A stretch of 64,000 nucleotides of DNA from Virgibacillus chiguensis (GCF_900129865.1 NZ_FQXD01000001.1:1-64000); one strand, 5' to 3'; shown: positions 17,091 through 26,332, counted from the first letter of the stretch. A program made the numbers and translations. The notes: generated by a model not told the origin, from the letters alone.

Positions 17091-17107
17091 TGAGGAGGAA
17101 ATGTGGC

Positions 17108-17446
17108 ATGGCAAAAATACTTTTAGTCGATGACGCTAATTTTTTGCGGACTGCGCTCACTTCGATTCTAAAAAAGAAAAATCATGAAATTGTTGGAGAA
17201 GCAGAAAACGGCAAAGAAGCTGTACGACTATATCAAGAATTGACAATGCCCGTAATGAACGGTATTGAAGCTATGAAAAAGATTATTGAATTAGACTCTA
17301 AAGCTTCCGTAATTATGTGTTCGGCAATGGAGCAACAAAAGGTAGTTTTTGAAGCGATAGAGCTTGGTGCAAAGGATTTCATTGTTAAGCCATTTGACGA
17401 TAATCGCGTCCACGACACCTTTGAGCGTGTCATATATTCCACGTGA
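17108..17446 (+). CDS. yneI: CheY-like receiver domain protein (YneI), phosphoacceptor segment deleted
   Basis: 112 aa, versus about 120 for the family. The receiver fold is otherwise intact: acidic pair Asp8-Asp9 (LLVDDANF), Ser72 (IMCSAM) and Lys94 (DFIVKPF). The strand that should carry the phosphorylated Asp is missing. AVRLYQE runs straight into LTMPVMNGIEAM, whereas CheY and YneI have about 9-10 residues ending in MD between them. The frame is kept, so this is an in-frame deletion. Such a protein cannot be phosphorylated normally. The start at 17108 has AGGAGG 9 bases upstream. Position between ccdA and ccdC matches B. subtilis. Confidence 0.88.
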   Translation: MAKILLVDDANFLRTALTSILKKKNHEIVGEAENGKEAVRLYQELTMPVMNGIEAMKKIIELDSKASVIMCSAMEQQKVVFEAIELGAKDFIVKPFDDNRVHDTFERVIYST

Positions 17447-17568
17447 CACTTGTTTCTTAATTATTAAATAATTTTTGAAGTGACGCTTTATTTATTCGTC
17501 TATTACTTTTCCTCTCCATGTCACACGTAAACAAGTAAATTATTTAGGTTATGATGGGAGAAAGTGAA

Positions 17569-18057
17569 TTGCACATGTTTTGGTTTATTACAAGTACAGT
17601 TGGGGCAGCTATTATGGCAACTTCTATGATTTTTTTTCGATTAAAAGCAGCAAAAAGGCCGGCTTCTGTTAAGAAAATCATTCTACCACCACTTTTTATG
17701 AGTACTGGAGCGCTAATGTTTTTGTTTCCTATGTTTCAAATTAGTTGGTATCAAGTTTTAGAAGCTTTTAGTGTAGGTGTACTATGCTCCTTTTTTTTAA
17801 TTAAGACATCCAAATTTCAAATACGGAATCAAGCAATTTATTTAATTCCGTCTAAAGCATTTGCTTTTATACTATTTAGTCTATTGTTATTTCGTATTGT
17901 TGTTAAGCTTGCTATAGGAAGTCATATATCTTTTGGTGAAACAAGCGGTATGTTTTTCCTATTAGCTTTTGGGATGATTTTTACTTGGCGCATAGCGATG
18001 CTTTATAAATATTTACAGTTGGAAAAGGAATTAAACACTAAAGTAAATAATTTTTAA
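17569..18057 (+). CDS. ccdC: CcdC family membrane protein (YneJ)
   Basis: About 162 aa with four to five membrane helices. The block KKIILPPLFMSTGALMFLFP and the later LIKTSKFQIRNQAIYL are characteristic of CcdC/YneJ. The gene lies in the cytochrome c maturation cluster, although in B. subtilis ccdC is not essential for it. TTG at 17569 or ATG at 17575 are both possible starts. GGGAGAAAG at 17555 favours 17569; a frame from 17551 would place this site inside the gene. Confidence 0.88.
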   Translation: MHMFWFITSTVGAAIMATSMIFFRLKAAKRPASVKKIILPPLFMSTGALMFLFPMFQISWYQVLEAFSVGVLCSFFLIKTSKFQIRNQAIYLIPSKAFAFILFSLLLFRIVVKLAIGSHISFGETSGMFFLLAFGMIFTWRIAMLYKYLQLEKELNTKVNNF

Positions 18058-18202
18058 TCAGAAGGTACTACTATAGATTTTATTTTTATTTAATTAATCT
18101 AATTCCAAATAAATTTTTAAAAAGACTTGGCTATTGCCAAAGCTTTATGACGATAACTCTAGTTTTTCTTCTACTATAAACCCTAAAGAATTTATATTTT
18201 CC

Positions 18203-18263
18203 TATAATGCAAAAAACCGATCTTACTTTTTATATGAAGGATAAGTCGGTTTTTTGCATTATA
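18203..18263. terminator. Bidirectional terminator between ccdC and yneK
   Basis: Perfect 18-bp arms (TATAATGCAAAAAACCGA and its complement) around a 25-base loop give T-runs on both strands for the converging genes. Confidence 0.85.
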
Positions 18264-18325
18264 AAAGATTTGCAGATAGTATTATAATAAATTTTTTTCA
18301 AGACCATTAAAATAAATTTATATGG

Positions 18326-18799
18326 TTATAATTGATGTTTTCTCTTCCAATCCGAATTGTAATCATTATTGGATTGTTGAAAGAAAGGTTCATAAGGTGC
18401 AGTATCAATTTCTTTTTCAGCTAATTTTTTTCGTAAAAATTTATGATCACGTTTGGGGGTAGCAATTATATACCCTTCAATTAATACATCTTGCGTAATT
18501 TTTTGTTTGCTTTTTGCTAAAGCAACTTCTCCAACTTTGCCGACAATCTTATGTCTTGCAACATCACGGAATAGTTCAGGAACAGGAGAAACCAATTCTT
18601 CTAAAAGTTGTTTTTCTTCTTCATCCCACATATGTTTTGTTATATTTACATAATAAGTTTCCCAATCCATTGTCGATTTTCCATCTTTCTTTGGCAATCG
18701 TTTAAGAAATTTACGAAACATGAAGTAACCGCCAATAGCCATAATTGCAATCATAAAAAAGCCCCAAAAAATAATTAAGTAATCAACAAAAACCGACAT
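18326..18799 (-). CDS. yneK: YneK-family protein (DUF2621)
   Basis: 157 aa. An N-terminal membrane helix is followed by FMFRKFLKRLPKKDGKS, then a cytoplasmic domain with LVSPVPELFRDVARHKIVGK and GYIIATPKRDHKFLRKKL, both diagnostic of DUF2621. The start is the second ATG of a pair, directly behind AAGGGGAGGAGG. Convergent with ccdC, as in B. subtilis. Function unknown. Confidence 0.9.
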   Translation of the reverse strand: MSVFVDYLIIFWGFFMIAIMAIGGYFMFRKFLKRLPKKDGKSTMDWETYYVNITKHMWDEEEKQLLEELVSPVPELFRDVARHKIVGKVGEVALAKSKQKITQDVLIEGYIIATPKRDHKFLRKKLAEKEIDTAPYEPFFQQSNNDYNSDWKRKHQL

Positions 18800-19040
18800 C
18801 ATCCTCCTCCTCCCCTTCTTTTTTCCAAAATTTCGCAAGAATTTGACAAAATATTTAACTATTTAATTTATTTTTTCATTCACTTATAGTAATATTACTA
18901 ATAATTGGATGTTTAAATACGCGGTCAATTTCATTATAAGCTGAAAAATATATGGAAACAAGCGTCATACTATTAAAATTGAATTCATATAATTATGTAA
19001 CAGAAAGGAATTGTTGATATTTGCAAAAGAAGGGGGAAAT

Positions 19041-20159
19041 ATGATGAGGTACGAAAAAGAGATAGGAAATACCGATGAAACTATTCATTTAGCTGAACTG
19101 GAACAGATACAAAGGAATAATCTTCAATTGTCGTCTTTATCGACATCTATGCTTACTTGGATAGAAGAAAATTGCCATGATATTATTTCCGTTTTGAATG
19201 AGGACGGTTTGTTTGTGTATACTTCCAAATCTGTCGAGCGTATTCTTGGCTATCATCCATCCCAATTAATCGGAAAACCATGGTATACATTTGTATCCAC
19301 AGAAGATATTGACTATATTAAAGAAAATTGTGACCGTTCTCCAGCGCTAAAGCGGTTTTATCAACTGAATGTTTTAAATAGTGCTGGAGAAGCCATTTGG
19401 TCATCTTGTACACTAACTAAAATGAAAGAAAAAGATACAGACAGAACTTACTATCTTTCCATTATAGCTGATAAGCGAGATAAGAAAGAAGTAGAAGAAA
19501 TAATGATTCAATCAGAGAAAATGTCTGTAGCTGGTCAATTGGCTGCAGGTGTTGCTCACGAAATTCGTAACCCTCTAACATCTTTAAAAGGTTTCTTGCA
19601 GTTACTTCAAGCGGGTGTACGGAAAGAAGAATATTACAATATTATGATAGAAGAAATAGAAAAAATGGAAACGATCACCTCAGAGCTGTTATTTATTTCT
19701 AAGCCATTAACTGAAACGAAGAAATTAGAATCAATTGATTCAATGATTCGTGATGTAATTGTATTGCTTGGGCCTCAAGCGAAAATGAAAGGAATCTTTA
19801 TTGAATATGGTGGCTCAGAAAAAGATAAAATTTACTGTGATCGTTCACAGATTAAACAAGTATTAATTAACTTAATTAAAAATGCTATTGAGGCTATGGA
19901 ACAAGGAGGTAGCATTCGAATTGTAACTAGTTCTTCCGAATCCCATGTAGATGTGTGCATTATTGATGAAGGGCCTGGAATACCGCAAGAAATAATACAT
20001 AAATTAGGTGAGCCTTTTTTCACTACAAAACAAAGTGGTACAGGATTGGGACTTATGATTACAAAACAAATTTTAGAAAGACATCAAGCGTTTTTAGAGG
20101 TGAAAGCTAATGAACAGATTGGTAGCACATTCAGGATTATCTTCCCAATACCAGCATGA
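19041..20159 (+). CDS. PAS-domain sensor histidine kinase of the sporulation-kinase type
   Basis: 372 aa, cytoplasmic, no membrane segment. A PAS domain covers about residues 42-145 (NEDGLFVYTSKSVERILGY). The HisKA domain has the phosphorylated His173 in AAGVAHEIRNPLTSLKGFLQ, the form found in KinA, KinC, KinD and KinE. The ATPase domain follows with N-box NLIKNAIEA, G1 DEGPGIP, F-box FFTTK and G2 GTGLGL. No response regulator is adjacent, as is usual for kinases feeding Spo0F or Spo0A. It occupies the place of cotM/sspP/sspO in B. subtilis. The start at 19041 or 19044 follows AAGGGGG. Confidence 0.88.
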   Translation: MMRYEKEIGNTDETIHLAELEQIQRNNLQLSSLSTSMLTWIEENCHDIISVLNEDGLFVYTSKSVERILGYHPSQLIGKPWYTFVSTEDIDYIKENCDRSPALKRFYQLNVLNSAGEAIWSSCTLTKMKEKDTDRTYYLSIIADKRDKKEVEEIMIQSEKMSVAGQLAAGVAHEIRNPLTSLKGFLQLLQAGVRKEEYYNIMIEEIEKMETITSELLFISKPLTETKKLESIDSMIRDVIVLLGPQAKMKGIFIEYGGSEKDKIYCDRSQIKQVLINLIKNAIEAMEQGGSIRIVTSSSESHVDVCIIDEGPGIPQEIIHKLGEPFFTTKQSGTGLGLMITKQILERHQAFLEVKANEQIGSTFRIIFPIPA

Positions 20160-20237
20160 TTTTAAATAAGTCAGAGCATAAAAATTGAAAGCATAGAATG
20201 ATCATATAAACAAGTAATTGGAATAATATTATTTTAT

Positions 20238-20252
20238 ATAAGTATTTCTTAT
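20238..20252 (+). promoter_or_regulatory. Putative CcpC operator upstream of citB
   Basis: ATAAGTATTTCTTAT is an exact ATAA-N7-TTAT dyad, the CcpC site known to repress citB in B. subtilis. A further TTAT half-site lies inside the promoter at 20303, near -27, as in B. subtilis. Confidence 0.65.
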
Positions 20253-20297
20253 CGATATGCATAATTTTTTACTATAAGCTTAAGAGGGTTGAATGGT

Positions 20298-20326
20298 TTG
20301 TTTTATGTTGGTTTTTCTTATAAGAT
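20298..20326 (+). promoter_or_regulatory. Probable citB promoter
   Basis: TTGTTT and TAAGAT with a 17-bp spacer, about 88 bp before the start codon. Confidence 0.5.
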
Positions 20327-20413
20327 AGAGACAGTGAAAGGTTTTATATTGTAGATGTAATAACAAACGCTGTATTTTGGTATGGCGAGCATGAAGAAGA
20401 AAGGGGTACACAC

Positions 20414-23128
20414 ATGGGGAAGAACAATACATTAAATGCAAAAAAGCAATTTAAACTCAATGACAAAACGTACAATTATTATGAACTAAAAGCTTTAGAA
20501 GAAGCTGGTTTTGGAAAAGTAGCACGATTACCTTTTTCAATACGTGTGCTTTTAGAATCTTTAATTCGTCAACAAGATGGGCATCAAATTAAAGACGAAC
20601 ATGTAGAAGGATTAGCAAAATGGGGGACAAAAGAGGGCGAAGGGGTAGATGTGCCTTTCAAACCATCCCGTGTTATTTTACAAGATTTCACTGGTGTCCC
20701 AGCCGTAGTCGATCTTGCTTCACTAAGAAAGGCTATGGTAGATATGGGAGGAGAACCTGGAGAAATCAATCCTGAAGTACCGGTAGACTTAGTTATTGAT
20801 CACTCTGTACAAGTAGACCAATATGGTACTGCGAATGCACTAAAAGCTAATATGGAATTGGAATTTGAACGAAATGCAGAGCGTTATGAATTTTTAAACT
20901 GGGCACAAAAAGCATTTAATAATTACCGTGCAGTTCCACCTGCAACCGGGATTGTTCACCAAGTAAACTTGGAATATATAGCTAATGTTGTTCATGGTAT
21001 AGAAGATGACAATGGCGAATATGAAGCGTTTCCTGATACATTAGTAGGTACAGATTCACATACTACGATGATAAATGGTCTAGGAGTATTAGGATGGGGC
21101 GTAGGAGGTATTGAAGCAGAAGCAGGAATGCTTGGGCAACCATCGTACTTTCCTGCACCTGATGTAATTGGTGTGAAATTTACAGGTAGTTTTCCAAATG
21201 GCACTACAGCGACCGATTTAGCATTAAAAGTTACACAAGTGTTACGTGAAAAAAATGTAGTAGGTAAATTTGTAGAATATTTTGGTCCAGGTCTACAAGA
21301 TATGCCATTAGCTGACCGAGCAACGATCTCAAACATGGCGCCAGAATATGGTGCTACTTGCGGATTCTTCCCAGTTGATGAAGAATCATTAAATTATTTA
21401 AAATTGACAGGTAGGGCGCAAGAACAGATTGACCTTGTAGAAAAATACTGTAAATTAAATAACCTCTGGTACTCACCGGATCAAGAAGATCCAAAGTATA
21501 CAGAAATTGTAGAAATTAATTTATCCGAATTAGAACCAAATCTATCCGGGCCGAAACGTCCGCAAGATCTCATTTCTTTATCTAATATGAAGAAAGAGTT
21601 TAATAAAGCAATAACAGCACCAGCTGGAAATCAAGGTTTTGGATTGGATAAATCCGAATTTGATAAAGAAGCTGTTGTCGAACATCCTAATGGGAAATCT
21701 TCTGTAATGAAAACAGGTGCGCTTGCAATTGCTGCAATTACATCTTGCACGAATACGTCAAATCCTTATGTAATGTTAGGAGCAGGGTTACTTGCGAAAA
21801 ATGCTGTGGAAAAAGGTCTAGAAGTTCCGGAATATGTAAAAACTTCGCTTGCACCTGGATCAAAAGTAGTTACACGGTATTTGGAAGATGCAGGCCTAAC
21901 TCCATACTTGGATAAACTAGGTTTTAACTTAGTTGGGTATGGTTGTACTACATGTATTGGTAACTCAGGCCCTCTACGTGAAGAAATCGAACAAGCAATT
22001 ATTGAAAACGATTTGACTGTCGCTTCTGTGTTATCTGGAAATCGTAACTTCGAAGGACGTATTCATCCGTTAGTAAAAGCAAACTATTTAGCTTCACCGC
22101 CATTGGTTGTTGCTTATGCGCTTGCAGGTACAGTGGATATTGACTTGAAAAAAGATGCATTAGGAACAGATAAAGACGGAAACCCAGTATTCATGAGTGA
22201 CATTTGGCCTTCTATGGAAGATATTAAAAAACAAGTAGAAGCAGTTGTCCAACCAGAAATATTCCGTAAAGAGTACGAAGATGTATTTAGTTCCAATGAG
22301 CGTTGGAATCAAATTGATACTACAGATGAACCACTGTTTGAGTGGGATAGTGAGTCTACGTATATTCAAAATCCTCCATTTTTTGAAGGGTTATCGAAAG
22401 AACCTGGTACTGTAGAACCTTTACAGAATTTGCGAGTTGTTGGGAAGTTTGGTGATTCTGTTACAACAGATCATATTTCACCAGCTGGAGCAATTGCAAA
22501 AGATATGCCGGCAGGAAAATATTTACAGGATAAAGGTGTGTCACCTCGTAATTTTAACTCATATGGTTCACGTCGTGGAAATCATGAAGTGATGATGCGT
22601 GGTACCTTTGCAAATATTCGAATCCGTAACTTAATTGCACCAGGAACAGAAGGTGGATTTACAACATATTGGCCAACAGAAGAAGTTATGCCAATCTATG
22701 ATGCTGCCATGAAGTATCAAGAAGAAGGTACTGGTCTAATGGTGATTGCAGGTAAAGACTATGGAATGGGCTCTTCTCGAGATTGGGCTGCAAAAGGAAC
22801 GAATTTATTAGGAATCAAAACAGTTATTGCTGAAAGCTTTGAGCGGATCCATCGGTCAAACTTGGTTATGATGGGAGTTCTTCCTTTACAATTTAAGCAA
22901 GGAGAAAACGCTGATAAATTTGGTTTAACTGGAAAGGAAACCTATCATGTGGCAGTAGATGAAAGTGTAAAACCTCATGATTTGGTTAAAGTAACAGCAG
23001 TTGATGAATCTGGTAAACAAGTAGAATTTGAGGCTATTGCTCGCTTTGACAGTGATGTAGAAATTGATTATTATAGACACGGCGGTATTTTACAAATGGT
23101 GTTACGTAGCAAGTTAAGCGTTATTTAA
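20414..23128 (+). CDS. citB: Aconitate hydratase (aconitase A/IRP type)
   Basis: 904 aa. It interconverts citrate and isocitrate in the TCA cycle with a [4Fe-4S] cluster, and in Bacillus also binds RNA as an iron-regulated protein. The three cluster cysteines are Cys445 (SCTNTSNP), Cys511 and Cys514 ([10 protein letters not shown]). Substrate-binding features are GTDSHTTM near residue 212 and the swivel-domain [12 protein letters not shown] near 780. The ribosome site AAAGGGG is 9 bases before ATG. It has its own promoter with a CcpC-type operator and a strong terminator. Neighbour yneN follows as in B. subtilis. Confidence 0.98.
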   Translation: MGKNNTLNAKKQFKLNDKTYNYYELKALEEAGFGKVARLPFSIRVLLESLIRQQDGHQIKDEHVEGLAKWGTKEGEGVDVPFKPSRVILQDFTGVPAVVDLASLRKAMVDMGGEPGEINPEVPVDLVIDHSVQVDQYGTANALKANMELEFERNAERYEFLNWAQKAFNNYRAVPPATGIVHQVNLEYIANVVHGIEDDNGEYEAFPDTLVGTDSHTTMINGLGVLGWGVGGIEAEAGMLGQPSYFPAPDVIGVKFTGSFPNGTTATDLALKVTQVLREKNVVGKFVEYFGPGLQDMPLADRATISNMAPEYGATCGFFPVDEESLNYLKLTGRAQEQIDLVEKYCKLNNLWYSPDQEDPKYTEIVEINLSELEPNLSGPKRPQDLISLSNMKKEFNKAITAPAGNQGFGLDKSEFDKEAVVEHPNGKSSVMKTGALAIAAITSCTNTSNPYVMLGAGLLAKNAVEKGLEVPEYVKTSLAPGSKVVTRYLEDAGLTPYLDKLGFNLVGYGCTTCIGNSGPLREEIEQAIIENDLTVASVLSGNRNFEGRIHPLVKANYLASPPLVVAYALAGTVDIDLKKDALGTDKDGNPVFMSDIWPSMEDIKKQVEAVVQPEIFRKEYEDVFSSNERWNQIDTTDEPLFEWDSESTYIQNPPFFEGLSKEPGTVEPLQNLRVVGKFGDSVTTDHISPAGAIAKDMPAGKYLQDKGVSPRNFNSYGSRRGNHEVMMRGTFANIRIRNLIAPGTEGGFTTYWPTEEVMPIYDAAMKYQEEGTGLMVIAGKDYGMGSSRDWAAKGTNLLGIKTVIAESFERIHRSNLVMMGVLPLQFKQGENADKFGLTGKETYHVAVDESVKPHDLVKVTAVDESGKQVEFEAIARFDSDVEIDYYRHGGILQMVLRSKLSVI

Positions 23129-23142
23129 CAAAGAACAAGTGA

Positions 23143-23178
23143 AGATCTCTGCCTATTTATTGGCAGAGATCTTTTTTA
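23143..23178 (+). terminator. Terminator after citB
   Basis: AGATCTCTGCC pairs perfectly with GGCAGAGATCT, followed by TTTTTTA. Confidence 0.92.
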
Positions 23179-23650
23179 AAAGATTAGAAAGCATATAATT
23201 TAATGCTATGGCGTAACCACCAAATAACCGAATGTGCACCCGTTGGGCTCCATCACCTAGAAACGAGGTGACTTCACGAATCGCAGTATCATCATTGGTT
23301 CGTCGTTAATAGAAAAGCCGACTAAAAACGGGCTAGTCGCCCGAAATCAGTACCTCCCTCTGTTTTAATGGCATAATTCCTAAATCTTTATTTGATTCGT
23401 TCCATTTGTCTAGGTGCTAAACGACACTTGGGACCTTTGTTCTTAAGAAACAAAACGCTGTGGTTTTGCTTATATGTTGAACATGAATATTTCTTATTTT
23501 TTCTGTAGTATCAAATTATCACGTGTCTTTATATTCTAAAGATGTTAAAATGGATTTTAGTTGACTATACAATTATTTATGTTTTTATTAATTATAGTTA
23601 TTGTTAAACAATGCATATAACCAGTGATAGATAATGTATATGAAAAAGGA
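23179..23650. other. Gap after citB with a possible dispersed repeat
   Basis: No gene seen. Bases about 23216-23360 are richer in G+C and contain small inverted repeats (TCACCT with AGGTGA; AAAGCCGAC and CGGGCTAGTCGCCCG). They share ATCATCATTGGTTCGT with a similar stretch near 62600. This may be a dispersed intergenic element. The rest is AT-rich with nothing evident. Confidence 0.4.
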
Positions 23651-23665
23651 CAAGGGGAAATTTTT

Positions 23666-24253
23666 ATGTTAAAGAGGATAGTAGGAATTTCAATCATTAT
23701 TGCCTTAGCTGGCGGTGTGCTATATAATTACGTACAGCAAAAGAAAGAATCGGAAGCAACAAAAAATAATGCATACAACGTAACTGGAGATACAGAGGCA
23801 GAAGGTGGAATGATTTCTTCGGTCAAAAATCCACTTGACGTCGGAGAGAATGCTCCAGATTTTTCACTAAATACATTGGATGAAGAGAAACTACAACTCT
23901 CAGAATTACAAGGGAAAAAGGTAATACTAAATTTTTGGGCAACATGGTGTCCTCCTTGTCGTGAGGAAATGCCCGCCATGCAAGAGTTTTATGATCATTT
24001 TAAAGATGAAGTAGAGGTAGTAGCTATCAATTTAACAAAGAGTGAAAGTAAAAAGGAAGATGTCGCTGCTTATATTGAGAAATATGACTATACATACCCA
24101 ATTCCTCTAGATGAAAAAGCGGAAGTTAGAAGTGCCTATAAGGTTGTAGCTGTACCAACCACTTATTTTATTGATGAGGAAGGAAAGATTGCCAAAATAC
24201 ACCCAGGGCCAATGGATTATCAATTTATGAAAAAAACGGTAGAAGATATGTAG
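23666..24253 (+). CDS. yneN: Membrane-anchored thioredoxin-like reductase (YneN/TlpA family)
   Basis: 195 aa. A signal anchor (residues about 3-22) leads to an extracytoplasmic TlpA/ResA-like domain with active site Cys95 and Cys98 (NFWATWCPPCREEMPAM) and the cis-Pro loop VAVPTTYF. Proteins of this type reduce disulfides in apocytochrome c or in spore-cortex enzymes and are recharged by CcdA, which is encoded 8 kb upstream. The start at 23666 has AAGGGGAAA upstream; an earlier frame start adds 14 polar residues before the anchor. Same position after citB as in B. subtilis. Confidence 0.92.
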   Translation: MLKRIVGISIIIALAGGVLYNYVQQKKESEATKNNAYNVTGDTEAEGGMISSVKNPLDVGENAPDFSLNTLDEEKLQLSELQGKKVILNFWATWCPPCREEMPAMQEFYDHFKDEVEVVAINLTKSESKKEDVAAYIEKYDYTYPIPLDEKAEVRSAYKVVAVPTTYFIDEEGKIAKIHPGPMDYQFMKKTVEDM

Positions 24254-24386
24254 GCTTAAGGACAGAGGAAAACTGTCTGAGCTTCATATCTTCATTCCCG
24301 TCTATATATTGCTGTAATAGATCAATAATTCGGTGTATACAATGATTTTGAAATGGGTAACCTGTTTTAAAAAGGAGGAGATTCCC

Positions 24387-24527
24387 ATTTCTCTTAAAAA
24401 AAACCAAACATTTAATGATTTGTTGCAGAAAAATCGCCAATCTATCTTAGAAGATAAACGTTTGATGGAAAAAATTGAAGAAAGAATAGAAGCAAAACAT
24501 AAGCATATTCAACAGAAGAATGCATAA
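24387..24527 (+). CDS. FbpB-family small basic protein, apparent ATT start codon
   Basis: The product (46 aa) reads SLKKNQTFNDLLQKNRQSIL, then EDKRLMEKIEERIEAKH, which matches the Fur-regulated basic protein FbpB family of small proteins, thought to act with the iron-sparing RNA FsrA. No ATG, GTG or TTG lies at the proper distance from the ribosome site. AAAGGAGG at 24371-24378 is followed 8 bases later by ATT at 24387, exactly where family members begin. An upstream ATG at 24333 would read through the ribosome site. I saw no convincing Fur box. Confidence 0.65.
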   Translation: MSLKKNQTFNDLLQKNRQSILEDKRLMEKIEERIEAKHKHIQQKNA

Positions 24528-24567
24528 AAAGTCACGTAACCACATTTTAAATGGTTACGTGACTTTT
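24527..24567. terminator. Terminator after the fbpB-like gene
   Basis: A perfect 16-bp stem (AAAAGTCACGTAACCA and its complement), starting at the last base of the stop codon. Confidence 0.88.
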
Positions 24568-24658
24568 AAGTTTAAAAAATGGAAGAACGGTATAGATCTA
24601 TTTTAACTAGGTAAACTATAAACGAACGGAAATATTAAATAAGAAAGAGGTCAGAGAT

Positions 24659-24883
24659 ATGTCAGATCAATATCGTTCTAAACCTGATGATCGAAGTGAC
24701 AATGTAGAGAAATTACAAGAAATGGTCCAAGATACGATACAAAATATTGAAAAATCACATGAGACCATGCAATTTTCTTCTGGTGAGGAGAAAGAAGCTA
24801 TTCAAGAAAAGAATAAACGAAGAGAACAAGCGATTGAAGGTATGCGCCAAGAAATTAAAGATGAATATAAAGACCAAAATTAA
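24659..24883 (+). CDS. tlp: Small acid-soluble spore protein Tlp
   Basis: 74 aa. RSDNVEKLQEMVQDTIQNIE followed by FSSGEEKEAIQEKNKRREQ is the Tlp signature. Tlp is made in the forespore under sigma-G and packaged in the spore core. AAGAGGT lies 7 bases before ATG. I did not find a clear sigma-G promoter by eye. The position after citB/yneN and before yneP matches B. subtilis, but the companion sspO and sspP genes are absent from the window. Confidence 0.92.
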   Translation: MSDQYRSKPDDRSDNVEKLQEMVQDTIQNIEKSHETMQFSSGEEKEAIQEKNKRREQAIEGMRQEIKDEYKDQN

Positions 24884-24897
24884 TGTTACTTTCTTTT

Positions 24898-24928
24898 CCC
24901 CCAAGTACAGAATTGTTGTATTTGGGGG
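24898..24928. terminator. Hairpin after tlp
   Basis: CCCCCAAGTACA with TGTATTTGGGGG. The T-run is upstream of the stem on this strand, so it would terminate better in the minus direction. Confidence 0.5.
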
Positions 24929-25180
24929 GAATTTGAATTCTAATAAAATACCTCGACTTGTAAGACGCTGTATGGTTCCCGCTACCCTTATTACCCTTAT
25001 CCTACTTGATAATGCGTGAGAAATGAAAAATGACAAATTCACTTTGTAGAAATACCTAAGTAGATTGATGCTAAATAGTGCCCTTGATATTAAGCCTTGT
25101 TACATACGTTAAAACTTGCTAAAAGATGGATTCTTAAAAATATGTTAAGCTATATATAAAGAAATAGTTTTTTAATAGGA
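24929..25180. other. Intergenic region between tlp and yneP
   Basis: No gene or clear regulatory element was seen here apart from general AT-rich promoter-like sequence close to yneP. Confidence 0.5.
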
Positions 25181-25191
25181 GGAATCCTTCA

Positions 25192-25635
25192 TTGTCAAGT
25201 ATAAAAACACCAATCGAAGTACGTTATCAAGAAACAGATCAAATGGGAGTTGTATATCATGCTAATTATTTAGTGTGGTTTGAAATTGGAAGAACGAAAT
25301 TTATTGAATCATTAGGGTTACAATATACAGAAATGGAAGCACATCAAATCGTTTCACCTGTCACTAACGCAAACATTCAATTTAAACACCCAATTCGTTA
25401 CGGGGAAAAAGTAACTGTTGAAACGTGGCTAAAATCTTATAATGGCATACGTACAGTCTATGGTTATCGCATATTGAATGGGCAAGGAGAAGTTGCTGTT
25501 AATGGGACAACGGAACATGTTATTGTGAATAAGCACACGTTTCGTCCGCTATCGCTGAAGAAGACCTTTCCAATCTGGCATCAAGCATATAAAAGTCAAC
25601 TAGAAGGAGAAAAAGAAAGTGGCATTCGGCATTAG
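25192..25635 (+). CDS. yneP: YbgC/YneP-type acyl-CoA thioesterase
   Basis: 147 aa hotdog-fold 4HBT enzyme. The N-terminal YQETDQMGVVYHANYLVWFE contains the catalytic Asp motif of this subfamily. It hydrolyses acyl-CoA thioesters; the physiological substrate is not known. TTG start with TAGGAGGAA 8 bases upstream. It overlaps yneQ by 17 bp, so the two are translationally coupled, as in the B. subtilis tlp-yneP-yneQ order. Confidence 0.9.
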   Translation: MSSIKTPIEVRYQETDQMGVVYHANYLVWFEIGRTKFIESLGLQYTEMEAHQIVSPVTNANIQFKHPIRYGEKVTVETWLKSYNGIRTVYGYRILNGQGEVAVNGTTEHVIVNKHTFRPLSLKKTFPIWHQAYKSQLEGEKESGIRH

Positions 25636-25921
25636 TCGTCAAGAATTACAGTATTGGAAGCAAAAAGTAAGGGCAGGAGAAATTGCTTTTTTAACCCATT
25701 TTTGGTTGGATCATCGTTTCCCAAAATGTACAACAGTAACGAAAGCAGGTTGCAAAGATATACAAAAATTAATTGCTTGGGGAAAGAAGTACCATTTACA
25801 GCCAGATTGGATCGATCAAAAGGCTGATTTTCCGCACTTTGATTTATTTGGAGAAAAGCAAAGATACATATTGGAAAAAGAAGGCGAGTGGGACCAAATA
25901 GAACGATTCCAATTACTATAG
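25619..25921 (+). CDS. yneQ: YneQ-family protein of unknown function
   Basis: 100 aa, GTG start inside the end of yneP with AGAAGGAGA upstream. Contains LTHFWLDHRFPKCTTVTKAG and DWIDQKADFPHFDLFG, the family core, plus many aromatic residues. No known catalytic motif. Coupled to yneP. Confidence 0.88.
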   Translation: MAFGISRQELQYWKQKVRAGEIAFLTHFWLDHRFPKCTTVTKAGCKDIQKLIAWGKKYHLQPDWIDQKADFPHFDLFGEKQRYILEKEGEWDQIERFQLL

Positions 25922-26012
25922 TACTTTAAAACAGCTACAATTGCATAGAAAGTCTTCAACACTCGCATGTTAAAAAATTGGAAATAAGTGACTTTCTGTT
26001 TTTCTTTAAAGT

Positions 26013-26049
26013 ATGAAAAAAGAGCTTATAATCTAAGCTCTTTTTTCAT
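26013..26049. terminator. Shared terminator for yneQ and yneR
   Basis: A perfect 16-bp stem (ATGAAAAAAGAGCTTA and its complement) with a 5-base loop. The yneR stop codon touches the right arm. Confidence 0.9.
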
Positions 26050-26332
26050 AAGAAATTTCTGGTTCTTGTTTTTTTCTGCTAAACTTAATTTTTAAATCAT
26101 TATCTTCAAAGTACCATGCATCTTTTTCTTCGACATAAAAAGTAATGTTGTCTATTTCTTTAGCAGCATGTACCTCCTCAGGTGCATCCTTACTTACACC
26201 TAGTGAAAAACCTGGAATATTACCTCCAAATCCTCCATATCTGACAAAAAAGCGAATGTAGTTGTCATTGTTTTCTAAATCTAACTCATTCTTATACCAT
26301 TTCGCTGCTTCTTTACTTATCTGTATATCCAT
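26033..26332 (-). CDS. yneR: HesB-like protein YneR
   Basis: 99 aa. The HesB/IscA-like fold pattern is present (RFFVRYGGFGGNIPGFSLGV), but the three cysteines that bind iron-sulfur clusters in true A-type carriers are absent, as in other YneR proteins. It is unlikely to carry a cluster. ATG with AAAGGAG upstream. Probably last gene of a folE2-yidD-yneR transcript, 15 bp after yidD. Confidence 0.88.
   Translation of the reverse strand: MDIQISKEAAKWYKNELDLENNDNYIRFFVRYGGFGGNIPGFSLGVSKDAPEEVHAAKEIDNITFYVEEKDAWYFEDNDLKIKFSRKKQEPEISYEKRA

Noticed and set aside
24747-25042. Two frames over 90 codons overlapping tlp on both strands
   Set aside because: They are out-of-frame shadows of tlp that run into the following hairpin.
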